A stretch of 64,000 nt of DNA from Jannaschia pagri. GTDB lineage: Bacteria; Pseudomonadota; Alphaproteobacteria; Rhodobacterales; Rhodobacteraceae. The stretch lies in assembly GCF_019655435.1 (NCBI RefSeq), contig NZ_BPFH01000006.1, forward strand, positions 62,001 through 126,000, read 5' to 3'. Under the pieces are notes generated by a model. The model made no database searches and was not told the DNA's origin. It worked only from the letters and a program-made list of their open reading frames with translations. Shown in pieces: positions 1-7,564 of this stretch; positions within the stretch are counted from its first letter, which is position 1; each line of letters opens with the position of its first letter. The position numbers and the translations under genes were made by a program.

Positions 1-400
1 CGTCATTGCCATGGGCGTCCCAAAGCGTGCCGCAGATCTCCAACGGCGGCCAATGGGCAAAGCCCGAGACGCGGGGCAAATCCCCCAACAGGGGCGCGAC
101 GGGACCGGCCATGAGGTCCGAGATACCGCCCGCCCGGTAGCCTTGGTTTGCCAAGACCTCGGCGGCAGCATCTTCGACGCCGTCGATGGTTCCGAAGATC
201 GTGCCCGGTCGCGCCTGTTCCACGGCCTGGATGTCGGCCGCCGCGACCGTGGCCTCCGCCCGCAGGCGTGCCGATGTTGCCCGCCGGGTGCCCTGCGTTT
301 CTGCGGGCAAATCAAAGGGGCCGAGTTGGGTCAAGGCAGACGGCGGCCAACTGCCCCGGATTGCGGCCATGATTTGCTTGGCATCGGGCGCGTTGGTCAC
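1..400 (-). CDS. GNAT-family N-acetyltransferase, N-terminal part (runs off left edge)
   Basis: About 133 residues are visible; the C-terminal part lies beyond the window. The GTG start at 400 overlaps the TGA stop of the upstream CinA-like gene in a GTGA junction, so the two genes are probably translationally coupled. The reading frame opens with a WPP motif near residue 18 and continues through a GTRRATSARL-like stretch to a HWPPLEICGTLWDAHG-like stretch before the edge. This pattern resembles the roseobacter GNAT proteins that commonly follow a CinA-like gene. The acetyl-CoA binding loop is not in the visible part, so the assignment rests on overall resemblance and position. The acceptor substrate is unknown. 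Confidence 0.6.
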   Translation of the reverse strand, partial: MTNAPDAKQIMAAIRGSWPPSALTQLGPFDLPAETQGTRRATSARLRAEATVAAADIQAVEQARPGTIFGTIDGVEDAAAEVLANQGYRAGGISDLMAGPVAPLLGDLPRVSGFAHWPPLEICGTLWDAHGND

Positions 401-1116
401 GCGAAGAGCGCCTCCAACCGGGCCGTGGCGGCGGCGACCTGGTCGGCGTCCTGCCCCCGGATCACGATGTTTGCGCCGAATTTGCCGTCTTTCTGGAATG
501 GATAGGAGCCGAGCGACAGGTCCGGGAAAGCTTCGGCCAGATCGCCCAGGGGTCCTGCGATGTCGCCCTCGCCCCGGTCGATGCGCGTGGAGGTGGAGGT
601 CAGCGGTGTGCCCCCCGTCAGGGTCGGCAACACGCTGGCCACCATGGCTTGAAAGACCGAGGGCACGCCCGCCATGACGTGGACGTTGCCAAGCGTGAAG
701 CCCGGCGCCACCGACACGGGGTTGTCGATCAGCGTGGCACCATCGGGGATCCGGGCCATGCGCAGGCGCGCTTCGTTCAACTCCGACCCGGTGCGGGCGT
801 AATGGGCGGCCAACAGATCGCGGGCATCGGCGCGCACATCGACCGAGGCGCCGAAGGCCGCGCCAATGGCATCCGCCGTGATGTCATCATGGGTCGGGCC
901 GATCCCACCGCTCGTGAAGACCGTGTCCCACGCCTCCGACAGGGCGCGCACGGCGGCCACGATGGCCTCATGGTCGTCGCTGACGATACGCACCTCGGAC
1001 AGGGTGATCCCGGCCTCAGTCAACTGCCCAGCCAAGTGGTGCATATTGGCGTCACGGGTGCGGCCAGACAGGATCTCGTCCCCGATGACGAGCATGGCGG
1101 CGGTAGGGTTCGGCAT
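397..1116 (-). CDS. CinA-like molybdopterin-binding domain protein
   Basis: A 239-residue protein made of a single MoCF-biosynthesis/CinA N-terminal domain. It shows the GDEILSG motif at residues 12-18 and the SGGIGPTHDDIT motif at about 69-80, both typical of the family. It lacks the C-terminal nicotinamide-nucleotide deamidase domain of full-length CinA (usually about 400 aa), so it is the short stand-alone form found in many alphaproteobacteria. The start at 1116 is chosen because a GGAG ribosome-binding site lies just upstream and the longer open frame would run into sfsA. A role in competence, DNA damage or nucleotide repair is only inferred from the family. It overlaps the downstream acetyltransferase gene. 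Confidence 0.85.
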   Translation of the reverse strand: MPNPTAAMLVIGDEILSGRTRDANMHHLAGQLTEAGITLSEVRIVSDDHEAIVAAVRALSEAWDTVFTSGGIGPTHDDITADAIGAAFGASVDVRADARDLLAAHYARTGSELNEARLRMARIPDGATLIDNPVSVAPGFTLGNVHVMAGVPSVFQAMVASVLPTLTGGTPLTSTSTRIDRGEGDIAGPLGDLAEAFPDLSLGSYPFQKDGKFGANIVIRGQDADQVAAATARLEALFA

Positions 1117-1152
1117 GGAGGTCTCCTTTGCCTGACGGTATAGGGCTGGGCC

Positions 1153-1860
1153 ATGCGCTTCGCCACTCCGCTGATCCCCGCCACGCTTGTCCGTCGCTAC
1201 AAACGGTTCCTGGCCGATATCGTTCTGGATGATGGGCGCGAGGTGACGGCCCATTGCCCGAACTCCGGCGCGATGTTGGGCCTTAAGGCACCCGGCAGTC
1301 GCATCTGGGTCGAGCCGAACGACGACCCCAAGAAGAAGCTGAAATACGGCTGGCGCTTGGTGGAGTTGGAGGGCGATCATATGGCCGGGATCGACACCTC
1401 CGTCCCCAACCGCGTTGTGGGCGAAGCGCTGCGGGCGCGGTCGGTCGCGGAACTGGCCGGCTATGGCGGTGTCCGGGCCGAAGTGAAGTACGGCGAAAAC
1501 AGCCGCGTCGATTTCCTACTGACGGAGGAGGGCCTGCCCGACGCCTATGTCGAGGTGAAGAACGTGCACCTGCGGCGCGAGGGGGATCTGGCCGAATTCC
1601 CCGATTGCGTGACCACCCGCGGGGCCAAACATCTGCGAGAACTGACCGAGATGGTCGCCCAGGGCCACCGCGCCGTGATGCTATACCTGGTGCAACGGAC
1701 GGATTGCGCCCGCCTCGCCATGGCCGCCGATCTGGACCCGGCTTATGCCGAGGGGTTGCTGGCGGCGCGGGCCGCGGGGGTCGAGGTCCTCTGCCTCTCT
1801 ACCCGGATCACCACCGAAGGCGTCTGGGCCGACGCGCCCCTTCCGCTGGCGTCTGGATAA
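1153..1860 (+). CDS. sfsA: SfsA family DNA/RNA nuclease (sugar fermentation stimulation protein)
   Basis: A full-length 235-residue SfsA protein. Family motifs are visible: AHCPNSGAM near residues 33-41, RVDFLL near 118, YVEVKNV near 132, and FPDCVTTRGAKHL near 148. The Asp of RVDF and the E-x-K of VEVK fit the PD-(D/E)xK-like nuclease core proposed for the family. The protein binds DNA, and the historical link to maltose metabolism is indirect. The gene starts 36 bp from the divergent CinA-like gene and is followed by map after 49 bp on the same strand. The biological role here is inferred only from the family. Confidence 0.93.
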   Translation: MRFATPLIPATLVRRYKRFLADIVLDDGREVTAHCPNSGAMLGLKAPGSRIWVEPNDDPKKKLKYGWRLVELEGDHMAGIDTSVPNRVVGEALRARSVAELAGYGGVRAEVKYGENSRVDFLLTEEGLPDAYVEVKNVHLRREGDLAEFPDCVTTRGAKHLRELTEMVAQGHRAVMLYLVQRTDCARLAMAADLDPAYAEGLLAARAAGVEVLCLSTRITTEGVWADAPLPLASG

Positions 1861-1896
1861 CCGGCGCGCAACGTCTTATGTACGGCGCAAACCCCC

Positions 1897-1902
1897 GGAG
1901 GT
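1897..1902 (+). promoter_or_regulatory. Strong ribosome-binding site that decides a TTG start for map
   Basis: A perfect GGAGGT lies 7 bases before the TTG at 1910. No ATG or GTG sits at a suitable distance in the same frame; the upstream in-frame starts lie inside sfsA. This supports TTG initiation of map. Confidence 0.75.
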
Positions 1903-1909
1903 ACGCGTT

Positions 1910-2719
1910 TTGGACGAACATCGTGGACGATTGACCCGTGATGGTATCCGCATCCATGAGGAGGCGGATTTCGCCGGGATGCATAAGGCTGGCGCCCTAG
2001 CCTCCGCGATTCTGGACCGGATCGCGGATCACGTGGTGCCGGGGGCCACGACGGGCGCGCTCGACAAGCTGATCACCGAGTGGGTCGAAGAGGCCGGGGC
2101 GACGTCCGCCACCATCGGCTACAAGGGCTATCAACACGCCAGTTGTATCAGCGTGAACCACGTGGTCTGCCACGGTATTCCTGGCGACAAGGTGTTGAAG
2201 GATGGCGATATCCTCAACATCGACGTGACGGTGATCGTGGACGGCTGGTTCGGGGATACCTCCCGGATGTATGTGGCCGGCGCGCTCAGCCGCAAGGCCG
2301 AGCGGTTGATCCAGGTGACCCATGATGCCCTCATGAAGGGGATTGAGACGGTCAAACCGGGCAAGACCTTTGGCGATATCGGCCACGCCATCCAGGCCTA
2401 CGTGGAAGGCCACCGCATGTCGGTTGTTCGCGACTTCTGTGGCCACGGCTTGGGTCGCGTGTTCCATGCACCGCCGAATGTTCTGCACTACGGGCGGCCG
2501 GGAACGGCGGCTGTGCTCGAAGAGGGCATGTTCTTTACCATCGAGCCGATGGTGAACCTGGGCCGCCCTGAGACGAAGGTGCTGGCAGATGATTGGACCG
2601 CTGTGACGCGGGACAAGAGCCTCTCCGCCCAGTTTGAGCACTCGGTGGGTGTCACCGCAACGGGCGTCGAAATCTTCACCCTGTCGGACGCCGGTCGGTT
2701 CCATCCAACCTACGGTTAG
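1910..2719 (+). CDS. map: Type I methionine aminopeptidase
   Basis: A 269-residue enzyme that removes the initiator methionine from nascent cytosolic proteins. All metal and catalytic residues can be read by comparison with the E. coli enzyme: H88 (CHGIPGD), D105 (NIDVTV), D116 (GDTSRM), H179 (GHGLG), H186 (FHAPPN), E212 (TIEPM) and E243 (FEHSV). The length fits the type I class without a zinc-finger extension. The start is TTG, chosen for the GGAGGT 7 bases upstream. It follows sfsA on the same strand and is followed by radC after 67 bp. Confidence 0.96.
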   Translation: MDEHRGRLTRDGIRIHEEADFAGMHKAGALASAILDRIADHVVPGATTGALDKLITEWVEEAGATSATIGYKGYQHASCISVNHVVCHGIPGDKVLKDGDILNIDVTVIVDGWFGDTSRMYVAGALSRKAERLIQVTHDALMKGIETVKPGKTFGDIGHAIQAYVEGHRMSVVRDFCGHGLGRVFHAPPNVLHYGRPGTAAVLEEGMFFTIEPMVNLGRPETKVLADDWTAVTRDKSLSAQFEHSVGVTATGVEIFTLSDAGRFHPTYG

Positions 2720-2786
2720 GGGCCGCTGCCAACGCGGCAACTCGGCTTTAAGGGTTTGTTAACCGCTGCGGTCGAAGACTGCGGTC

Positions 2787-3596
2787 ATGACGCAGCCATC
2801 TGACGAGTCACGTTTTTCCGAAGCCCCGGCCATCGATCTGTTCACACGGGCGCCGATGGACGTGCCCCACGTTGTGCCCCCCCTTTCCGAATGCCGGTCG
2901 GGCATAGCACAGGATTCGCAGGAGCCCGATCACCGTCTCAACCATCGCGCCCGTTTGCGGCATAGGTTTATGGAAGGTGGTGCTGCGGCCATGCCCGATT
3001 ACGAGCTGTTGGAGCTTATCTTGTTCCGGGCTTTGCCTCGGGGCGACACCAAGCCCCTGGCAAAGCGCCTGCTGCGGACCTTTGGCGATCTCAACCGCGT
3101 GATGGCTGCGCCCGCGTCTCGGTTGGCGCAGGTCAAAGGGGCAGGGCCGTCTGTGGTTGAGCAACTCAAGATCATGGAGGCACTGGGCCACCGCATGGCA
3201 CGCGCGAAGGTGATTAACCGGCCCGTGCTATCGTCCTGGGATGCGCTGTTGGAATATCTGCAAACCGCGATGTCCCACCAGGAGGTTGAGCAGTTCCGGA
3301 CACTCTATCTGGATCGGAAGAATGTCCTGATCGCCGATGAGCAATTGTCGGAAGGGACAGTCGACCATGTCCCCGTCTACCCGAGGGAAGTGATGAAGCG
3401 GGCGCTGGAGCTGAACGCTTCGGCCCTGATCCTTGTGCACAACCACCCGTCCGGGGATCCGACACCCTCGGAGGCAGATATCTCCATGACTTACGCGATC
3501 CGGGATGCGGCGCAGGTTCTGGGCATTGTACTGCATGACCATCTGATCGTTGGAAAGGCGCGAGAGCTGTCTTTCCGGTCAGAAGGCATCATCTGA
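2787..3596 (+). CDS. radC: RadC family JAMM/MPN-domain protein
   Basis: A 269-residue RadC homologue. A helix-hairpin-helix-like region occupies about residues 60-135, and the JAMM metal-binding motif HNHPSGDPTPSEAD lies at about 218-231. The N-terminal 50 residues are low-complexity and poorly conserved. RadC was once thought to act in DNA repair, but its biochemical function is not settled; related proteins occur in mobile elements, whereas this copy sits in a core neighbourhood after map. The stop codon is immediately followed by a paired hairpin element shared with the convergent ornithine cyclodeaminase-like gene. Confidence 0.93.
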   Translation: MTQPSDESRFSEAPAIDLFTRAPMDVPHVVPPLSECRSGIAQDSQEPDHRLNHRARLRHRFMEGGAAAMPDYELLELILFRALPRGDTKPLAKRLLRTFGDLNRVMAAPASRLAQVKGAGPSVVEQLKIMEALGHRMARAKVINRPVLSSWDALLEYLQTAMSHQEVEQFRTLYLDRKNVLIADEQLSEGTVDHVPVYPREVMKRALELNASALILVHNHPSGDPTPSEADISMTYAIRDAAQVLGIVLHDHLIVGKARELSFRSEGII

Positions 3597-3598
3597 GG

Positions 3599-3657
3599 GG
3601 CGCCAGAGTTTTCGTTGAAAACTCTGGAAAAAGTCTTCGCTGAAGACTTTTGGCGCC
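3599..3657. terminator. Nested double hairpin between convergent genes (tandem TTC-nnn-GAA type)
   Basis: Two perfect stem-loops lie side by side. One has an 11-bp stem at 3603-3627 with loop GTT; the other has a 10-bp stem at 3629-3651 with loop GCT. The arms meet the loop as TTC and GAA. An outer inverted repeat, GGCGCCA at 3599-3605 and TGGCGCC at 3651-3657, encloses both and could alternatively form a three-way junction. The element fills the gap between radC and the convergent minus-strand gene, so it is likely a bidirectional terminator. The second stem has the same arms as one at 38815-38837. Confidence 0.75.
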
Positions 3658-3661
3658 TAGC

Positions 3662-4567
3662 TCAGTCGGAGATCGCCTGCAGGATGTAGCGCGCGGTCAT
3701 CAGGTCGAGATGCCCGCCGCCGCCGTTCTTGAAGAGGGTGATCTCTGTCTCGCTATTGCGGACCATCCGGTCGGGCTGGGAGTGATCTGCGATGATATCG
3801 TCTCGTGTGATTACGCCTGCGGCCAGCGGCATTTTCAACTCGCCGATATGGTCCAGTGTCGTGGCGCGGCTGTCGACAAAAATGCGGGCACGGCCCAAAG
3901 CCTCGTCATCGACCTCTCTCATATCGGGCCTGTAAGCCCCAATCAGATCGATGTGCTGGCCGGGGCGCAGCCAGTTACCCCGGATCACCGGGTCCGTGGC
4001 CATGGTGGCGCAAGCGATAATATCCGCCTCCGTCATGGCCTGTTCCAAATCGGGCGCCAGGTCGGCCTCTAACTCCGAGCAGAACGCCCGCGCGTTGGCC
4101 TCCGTGCGGGACCAAACGGAAAATCGGGCGTCTGGAAAAGCGGCTGCATAGGCTTGGCGGAGCGAGCGCGCGACCGTCCCGGCGCCGACCAAAAGGATCC
4201 GGCGGCTGTTCGGTCTGGCCAAACGCCGGGCGCCCAGCAGGCTATCGCCAGCCGTTTTCCATTTGGTGACCATGTGGAAGTCGAGCATCGCTTCCAAACG
4301 ACCATCCGTGTCCGAAAAAAGGGAGACGGCGCCGCCCACGGCGGGGAGGCCCCGGGCGCCGTTCCCAGGAAACACCATCGCCGTCTTTACTAGGGCCCCC
4401 AGCCCATCGATCCAGGCGGCGCGGGACAGCATCGTATCGGCCCCGCGATAGAGAAAGGTATCGTCGAGTTCCGCAGGGGGTCGCCTATGCCCGGCGGCAA
4501 TCGCCTCGGTCAGGGCGATCCAGTCCAGGGCCGCCTCGGCCTCGGGGCCGATAAACGGCACGGTCAT
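3662..4567 (-). CDS. Ornithine cyclodeaminase / mu-crystallin family protein
   Basis: A 301-residue NAD(P)-dependent enzyme of the ornithine cyclodeaminase/mu-crystallin fold. It shows a Rossmann GAGTVA motif at residues 128-133, a Lys near 61 (VKTAMVFPGN) and the TKWKTAGDSLLGA segment near 101-113 that matches the family's substrate/cofactor region. Family members act as ornithine cyclodeaminases, alanine dehydrogenases, ketimine reductases or lysine cyclodeaminases, and the sequence alone does not decide the substrate. It is the last gene of a four-gene minus-strand run and overlaps the HAD phosphatase by 4 bp (ATGA). A double hairpin follows its stop. Confidence 0.88.
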   Translation of the reverse strand: MTVPFIGPEAEAALDWIALTEAIAAGHRRPPAELDDTFLYRGADTMLSRAAWIDGLGALVKTAMVFPGNGARGLPAVGGAVSLFSDTDGRLEAMLDFHMVTKWKTAGDSLLGARRLARPNSRRILLVGAGTVARSLRQAYAAAFPDARFSVWSRTEANARAFCSELEADLAPDLEQAMTEADIIACATMATDPVIRGNWLRPGQHIDLIGAYRPDMREVDDEALGRARIFVDSRATTLDHIGELKMPLAAGVITRDDIIADHSQPDRMVRNSETEITLFKNGGGGHLDLMTARYILQAISD

Positions 4568-5184
4568 GCGGCCGCGGCCTCCGTCAGAAGCCCGTCGGCG
4601 ACGAGCCGGTTGGCCCAGCCCTCTGGCCCATCGAACAAATGTGTCTGCCAGCCCCGCGCCGACGCTGCCGCGATGTTGTCCGCCCGGTCGTCTGTGAACA
4701 GCAGAGCGTCGCCCGTCAGGCCGGTTGCCTCCTCCACCATTTCGTAGATGCGCGCAGCGGGTTTGATGACACCCATATGCCCAGACACGAAGGCCGTGTC
4801 GAAGTCGTTGAGAAAGCCGAAATGCTGTTTGGCCAGATCAAAGCTTTGGATGCCAAAGTTTGTCAGCGCGTGGACCGGCAGGCCACCGGCCCTTAACGCG
4901 TGCATCAGGCGAACGGAGCGATCAATGGTCGGGGTCGCCAGTTCAAGCCACCGGTCGTGCCACATGCGGATCTCCGCACGAAATTCGGGGTGTGCCTCGG
5001 CCGTTTCGTAGATCACGTCACGGAACCCTTCGCCCAGGTCCACGCGGTCGTTCATCGCGTGAAGATCCACAGCCGAGAAGAGGGCACGCCGCCGCGCTTC
5101 CCCGATTTCTGCGTCATAGAAGCGCTCTGGCTGCCACTCGATCAGCACGTTGCCGATGTCGAAGATGACGGCTTTGATGGTCAT
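4564..5184 (-). CDS. HAD superfamily hydrolase, subfamily IA (YihX-like)
   Basis: A 206-residue haloacid dehalogenase-type phosphatase. Motif I is FDIGNVL near residues 8-14, with the nucleophile D9. The usual second Asp is Asn, as in the FDLGNVI motif of YihX-like sugar phosphatases. Motif II is ALTNFG, motif III the Lys in VIKPAA, and motif IV LLFTDDRADN near 140-150. It is cytoplasmic and its substrate is unknown. It overlaps both neighbours by 4 bp and sits between S-formylglutathione hydrolase and the ornithine cyclodeaminase-like enzyme. Confidence 0.88.
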   Translation of the reverse strand: MTIKAVIFDIGNVLIEWQPERFYDAEIGEARRRALFSAVDLHAMNDRVDLGEGFRDVIYETAEAHPEFRAEIRMWHDRWLELATPTIDRSVRLMHALRAGGLPVHALTNFGIQSFDLAKQHFGFLNDFDTAFVSGHMGVIKPAARIYEMVEEATGLTGDALLFTDDRADNIAAASARGWQTHLFDGPEGWANRLVADGLLTEAAAA

Positions 5185-5990
5185 GTGAAATGCTCCTGGT
5201 GAAAGGCCATATGGTCGGCGCCGAAACTGGCGACGAAAAAGTAGCTGTGGTCATAGCCCGCTTGAAGGCGCAGGGTAGCCGCGCTGCGTGTACGCGCCAA
5301 AGCTGCGGCCCAGGCGTCGGTCCCCAATTTGTCGAAGAACTGATCGCTCGTCCCCGTATCAATCAGGCAGGGCGGCAGGATCGCGCCATCGATCAGCAAG
5401 CGCGTGGCGTCATGGGCGCCCGGGTCCCCGGTATAGGCGGTCAACTGGGGCGTACCCCAATCGCTGGCGGCGGGGGCGCAGATCGGCGCGAAAGCGGACA
5501 CCGAGCGGTAGCGCCCTGGGTATTTTAACGCTAGCGTCAGCGCCCCGTGTCCGCCCATGGAATGGCCTGTGATGGCCTGGCGGGTGGCGTCCAGGTCAAA
5601 CGCGGCAAAGACCGTCTCTGGCAGGTCTGCCGTGATGTAGTGTTCCATCTGGAAATGCTGGGCCCATGAGCCTTGGGTCGCATCCACGTAGAAGCCTGCA
5701 CCTTGGCCCATGTCATAGGCATCATCGTCAGGGACTTCGGCCCCCCTGGGGGAGGTGTCTGGGAAGACGATTGCGGTTCCTGACTGCGCCGCCCAAGCTT
5801 GCAGGCCTGCTTTGGTCATGGCGTTCTCATGGGTGCAGGTCAGCCCAGAGAGGTACCAGAGCACAGGCGCCCCCGACGGCTTTGGCGGCAAGAACGCCCC
5901 GAAGGTCATGTCGGTGCCCGTCGCATCGGAGGCATGGGTATAGACGCCTTGGATGCCGCCGAAGCAACGGTTCTCGGATAGGGTCTTCAT
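5181..5990 (-). CDS. fghA: S-formylglutathione hydrolase
   Basis: A 269-residue alpha/beta-hydrolase of the esterase D family that releases formate from S-formylglutathione in glutathione-dependent formaldehyde oxidation. The nucleophile elbow GHSMGG places the serine at residue 144. The YLSGLTCTHENAM segment near 46-58 and the C-terminal DHSYFF segment carrying the catalytic histidine are characteristic. No class III alcohol dehydrogenase lies beside it here. It begins immediately after the AEC transporter stop, with no intergenic base, and overlaps the HAD gene by 4 bp, so all three are probably in one transcript. Confidence 0.93.
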   Translation of the reverse strand: MKTLSENRCFGGIQGVYTHASDATGTDMTFGAFLPPKPSGAPVLWYLSGLTCTHENAMTKAGLQAWAAQSGTAIVFPDTSPRGAEVPDDDAYDMGQGAGFYVDATQGSWAQHFQMEHYITADLPETVFAAFDLDATRQAITGHSMGGHGALTLALKYPGRYRSVSAFAPICAPAASDWGTPQLTAYTGDPGAHDATRLLIDGAILPPCLIDTGTSDQFFDKLGTDAWAAALARTRSAATLRLQAGYDHSYFFVASFGADHMAFHQEHFT

Positions 5991-6926
5991 TCAGGTCTCT
6001 CCGGTAAGCAGGGCAATAACGGCCGAGAGGGTGACGATCGAAATGGCCGTGGACACAAGGATCGCGGCGCTGACGCGCTGGGGGGCGACACCGTAGTGTT
6101 GTGCCAGCATGTAGACGTTTCCCGCGACCGGCATGGCGGCTGCGGCGACCATCACCGTCACGGCAAAGGGATCGGCCACCGGGAACAGGACAATCGCCGA
6201 TAAGGCCACGGCAGCGGGATGCAGGACTAGCTTGCAAAACGTCAGCCACCCGGCGACCGAGACCCGCTCCGCTGTCTTCCCGGCGAGAGAGGCCCCAATG
6301 GCAAAGAGGGCGCCCGGGGTGGCGGCTGCCCCGAGGATTGTCAGAAACTCGTTGACCGGTGTCCAAAGCTGCCAGCCCGTGGCGGACCATGCGATCCCAA
6401 GCGAAATCGAGACGATCATCGGGTTCTTTATCAGCCCGAGGGCGACCGTGTTCAACGTGCTGAGTGCGATGCGCCCGTCGCGCGACCCGGTGATGAGGAT
6501 CACGATCAGCGACGAAAAGACGATCAAATCGGCTGCGAGAACCATCAACATGGGGCCAGCCGACTCGGGGCCCAAGAGGACGACAAACATGGGGATGCCA
6601 AGAAACCCGACGTTGCCGATCACGGCGCATTGCGCCTCGACCGCCGATTCCGGCACGGATAGGCCGCGCATGAACCCAACGGCGGTGGCGATCAGGTAGA
6701 CGATCCCGCAGCCCCAGAGGTAGGCGGTGAGAAACCGCGCATCGAAGACTTCGTCCAAGGTGAGGTTGGCGGCGAAGTTGAACAGCATCGCCGAGAGGGC
6801 GAAGTAAAACACAAACTTCGTCAGATAGGCCGTGGCCTCCGCCGTGAAGAACCGCGTCCGACCGGCTGCGTACCCAAGGGCGATGAGCGCAAAGAAGGGA
6901 ACGGTTTTCAGGAAGATCGCAACCAT
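5991..6926 (-). CDS. AEC family (auxin efflux carrier-like) transporter
   Basis: A 311-residue inner-membrane protein with about ten hydrophobic segments and the AEC/PIN-like layout of two helix bundles, for example TVPFFALIALGYAAGR near the N-terminus and the GNVGFLGIPMFVVLLG segment near 106-121. Bacterial members export small organic acids such as malate or malonate; the substrate here is unknown. It is the first gene of the minus-strand operon leading to fghA, the HAD gene and the ornithine cyclodeaminase-like gene. Its upstream region contains two copies of a 21-bp palindrome that likely regulate the operon. Confidence 0.88.
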   Translation of the reverse strand: MVAIFLKTVPFFALIALGYAAGRTRFFTAEATAYLTKFVFYFALSAMLFNFAANLTLDEVFDARFLTAYLWGCGIVYLIATAVGFMRGLSVPESAVEAQCAVIGNVGFLGIPMFVVLLGPESAGPMLMVLAADLIVFSSLIVILITGSRDGRIALSTLNTVALGLIKNPMIVSISLGIAWSATGWQLWTPVNEFLTILGAAATPGALFAIGASLAGKTAERVSVAGWLTFCKLVLHPAAVALSAIVLFPVADPFAVTVMVAAAAMPVAGNVYMLAQHYGVAPQRVSAAILVSTAISIVTLSAVIALLTGET

Positions 6927-7014
6927 AGTGGATCGCTAGCCCCCGGGGGCGGGGCTGTCCAGAGACGGACGTTTCGGCGGAACCGTGCGCAATGTCGGCG
7001 GCAATCTGCAAAAA

Positions 7015-7035
7015 TGAACAGAACGGTTTAGTTTT
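7015..7035. promoter_or_regulatory. Probable TetR-type operator, copy 1
   Basis: A 21-bp site with half-site layout GAAC-n-GAAC-n-GTTT-n-GTTT centred at 7025. It is a two-base-variant copy of the more perfect site at 7077-7097, and the centres are 62 bp apart. It lies in the 193-bp divergent region between the AEC transporter operon and the small secreted protein. A TetR gene starts about 530 bp away. Operator function is inferred from symmetry, duplication and position. Confidence 0.6.
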
Positions 7036-7076
7036 GGCCTTGTGCCCGGCGGTGGGTGACCCTACGTCTCATCGTA

Positions 7077-7097
7077 TGAACTGAACGGTTCGGTTCA
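7077..7097. promoter_or_regulatory. Probable TetR-type operator, copy 2 (near-perfect palindrome)
   Basis: A 21-bp palindrome of the form TGAAC-n-GAAC-n-GTTC-n-GTTCA; every fixed position is symmetric. It ends 22 bp before the start codon of the small secreted protein, so it probably overlaps that gene's promoter or transcription start. Repeated half-sites of this type fit binding by one or two TetR dimers. Confidence 0.65.
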
Positions 7098-7119
7098 AAA
7101 CGCAAAGAGAGAGACCGCT

Positions 7120-7422
7120 ATGACCAAGACCTTTATTGCCGCACTCATCGCTTCTGCCGTCGCTCTGCCTGTCGTTGCGCAGACCGTAAAGATTGAAGAC
7201 GATGGGTGGTCCCTCGTCGAGGTGAAACCGGCCCCCACAACGACCGTCGATATCGACGACGATGGGTGGACTCGCGTGTCGCTCCCAACGATCCGATCCG
7301 ACCGTGGTGCCATGGGGGCCCCAGGCACGTGCACCCAATTGGAATCGTCCGTGGGTCTGTCGGGGGATGAATGCGGTGTGATGTCCTTGTCCGAGGTCGC
7401 CAAGATGGTTGGCGACGACTGA
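7120..7422 (+). CDS. Small secreted protein with duplicated DDGW motif, unknown function
   Basis: A 100-residue protein that I do not recognise. A Sec signal peptide covers residues 1-20 (MTKTFIAALIASAVALPVVA), so the mature protein is about 80 residues and probably periplasmic. Two copies of a V-x-I-x-DDGW-x-x-V motif lie at about 23-33 and 43-53, exactly 20 residues (60 bp) apart, and the GATGGGTGG codons are repeated. The C-terminal part carries two cysteines, C71 and C85, that could form a disulphide. It is preceded by the palindromic operator and followed by the TetR gene, and it diverges from the AEC transporter operon. Confidence 0.75.
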   Translation: MTKTFIAALIASAVALPVVAQTVKIEDDGWSLVEVKPAPTTTVDIDDDGWTRVSLPTIRSDRGAMGAPGTCTQLESSVGLSGDECGVMSLSEVAKMVGDD

Positions 7423-7492
7423 TCTCGCCCAACCCCCGGGCGGGCGCGCGGATCGGTCCTCTCCCCCAGGTTGGATCGGTCCGCGCAACAAT

Positions 7493-7513
7493 CGGACAGA
7501 ACGGCTGACTGCC
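7493..7513. promoter_or_regulatory. Possible degenerate third operator upstream of TetR gene
   Basis: The stretch ACAGAACGG at 7496-7504 matches the left half and centre of the 7015 site exactly, but the right half is poorly conserved. It lies about 50 bp before the TetR start, where an autoregulatory site would be expected. It is weak on its own. Confidence 0.3.
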
Positions 7514-7564
7514 GCTTGTGCGCGTCCCGCTCCGGCCTATATCCTTGCGCCACAAGGGGACGGG

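Noticed and set aside
5827-7011. A 394-codon minus-strand frame over the AEC transporter and fghA
   Set aside because: It is out of frame with two recognised genes on the same strand and Arg/His/Pro-rich, as expected for a shadow frame.
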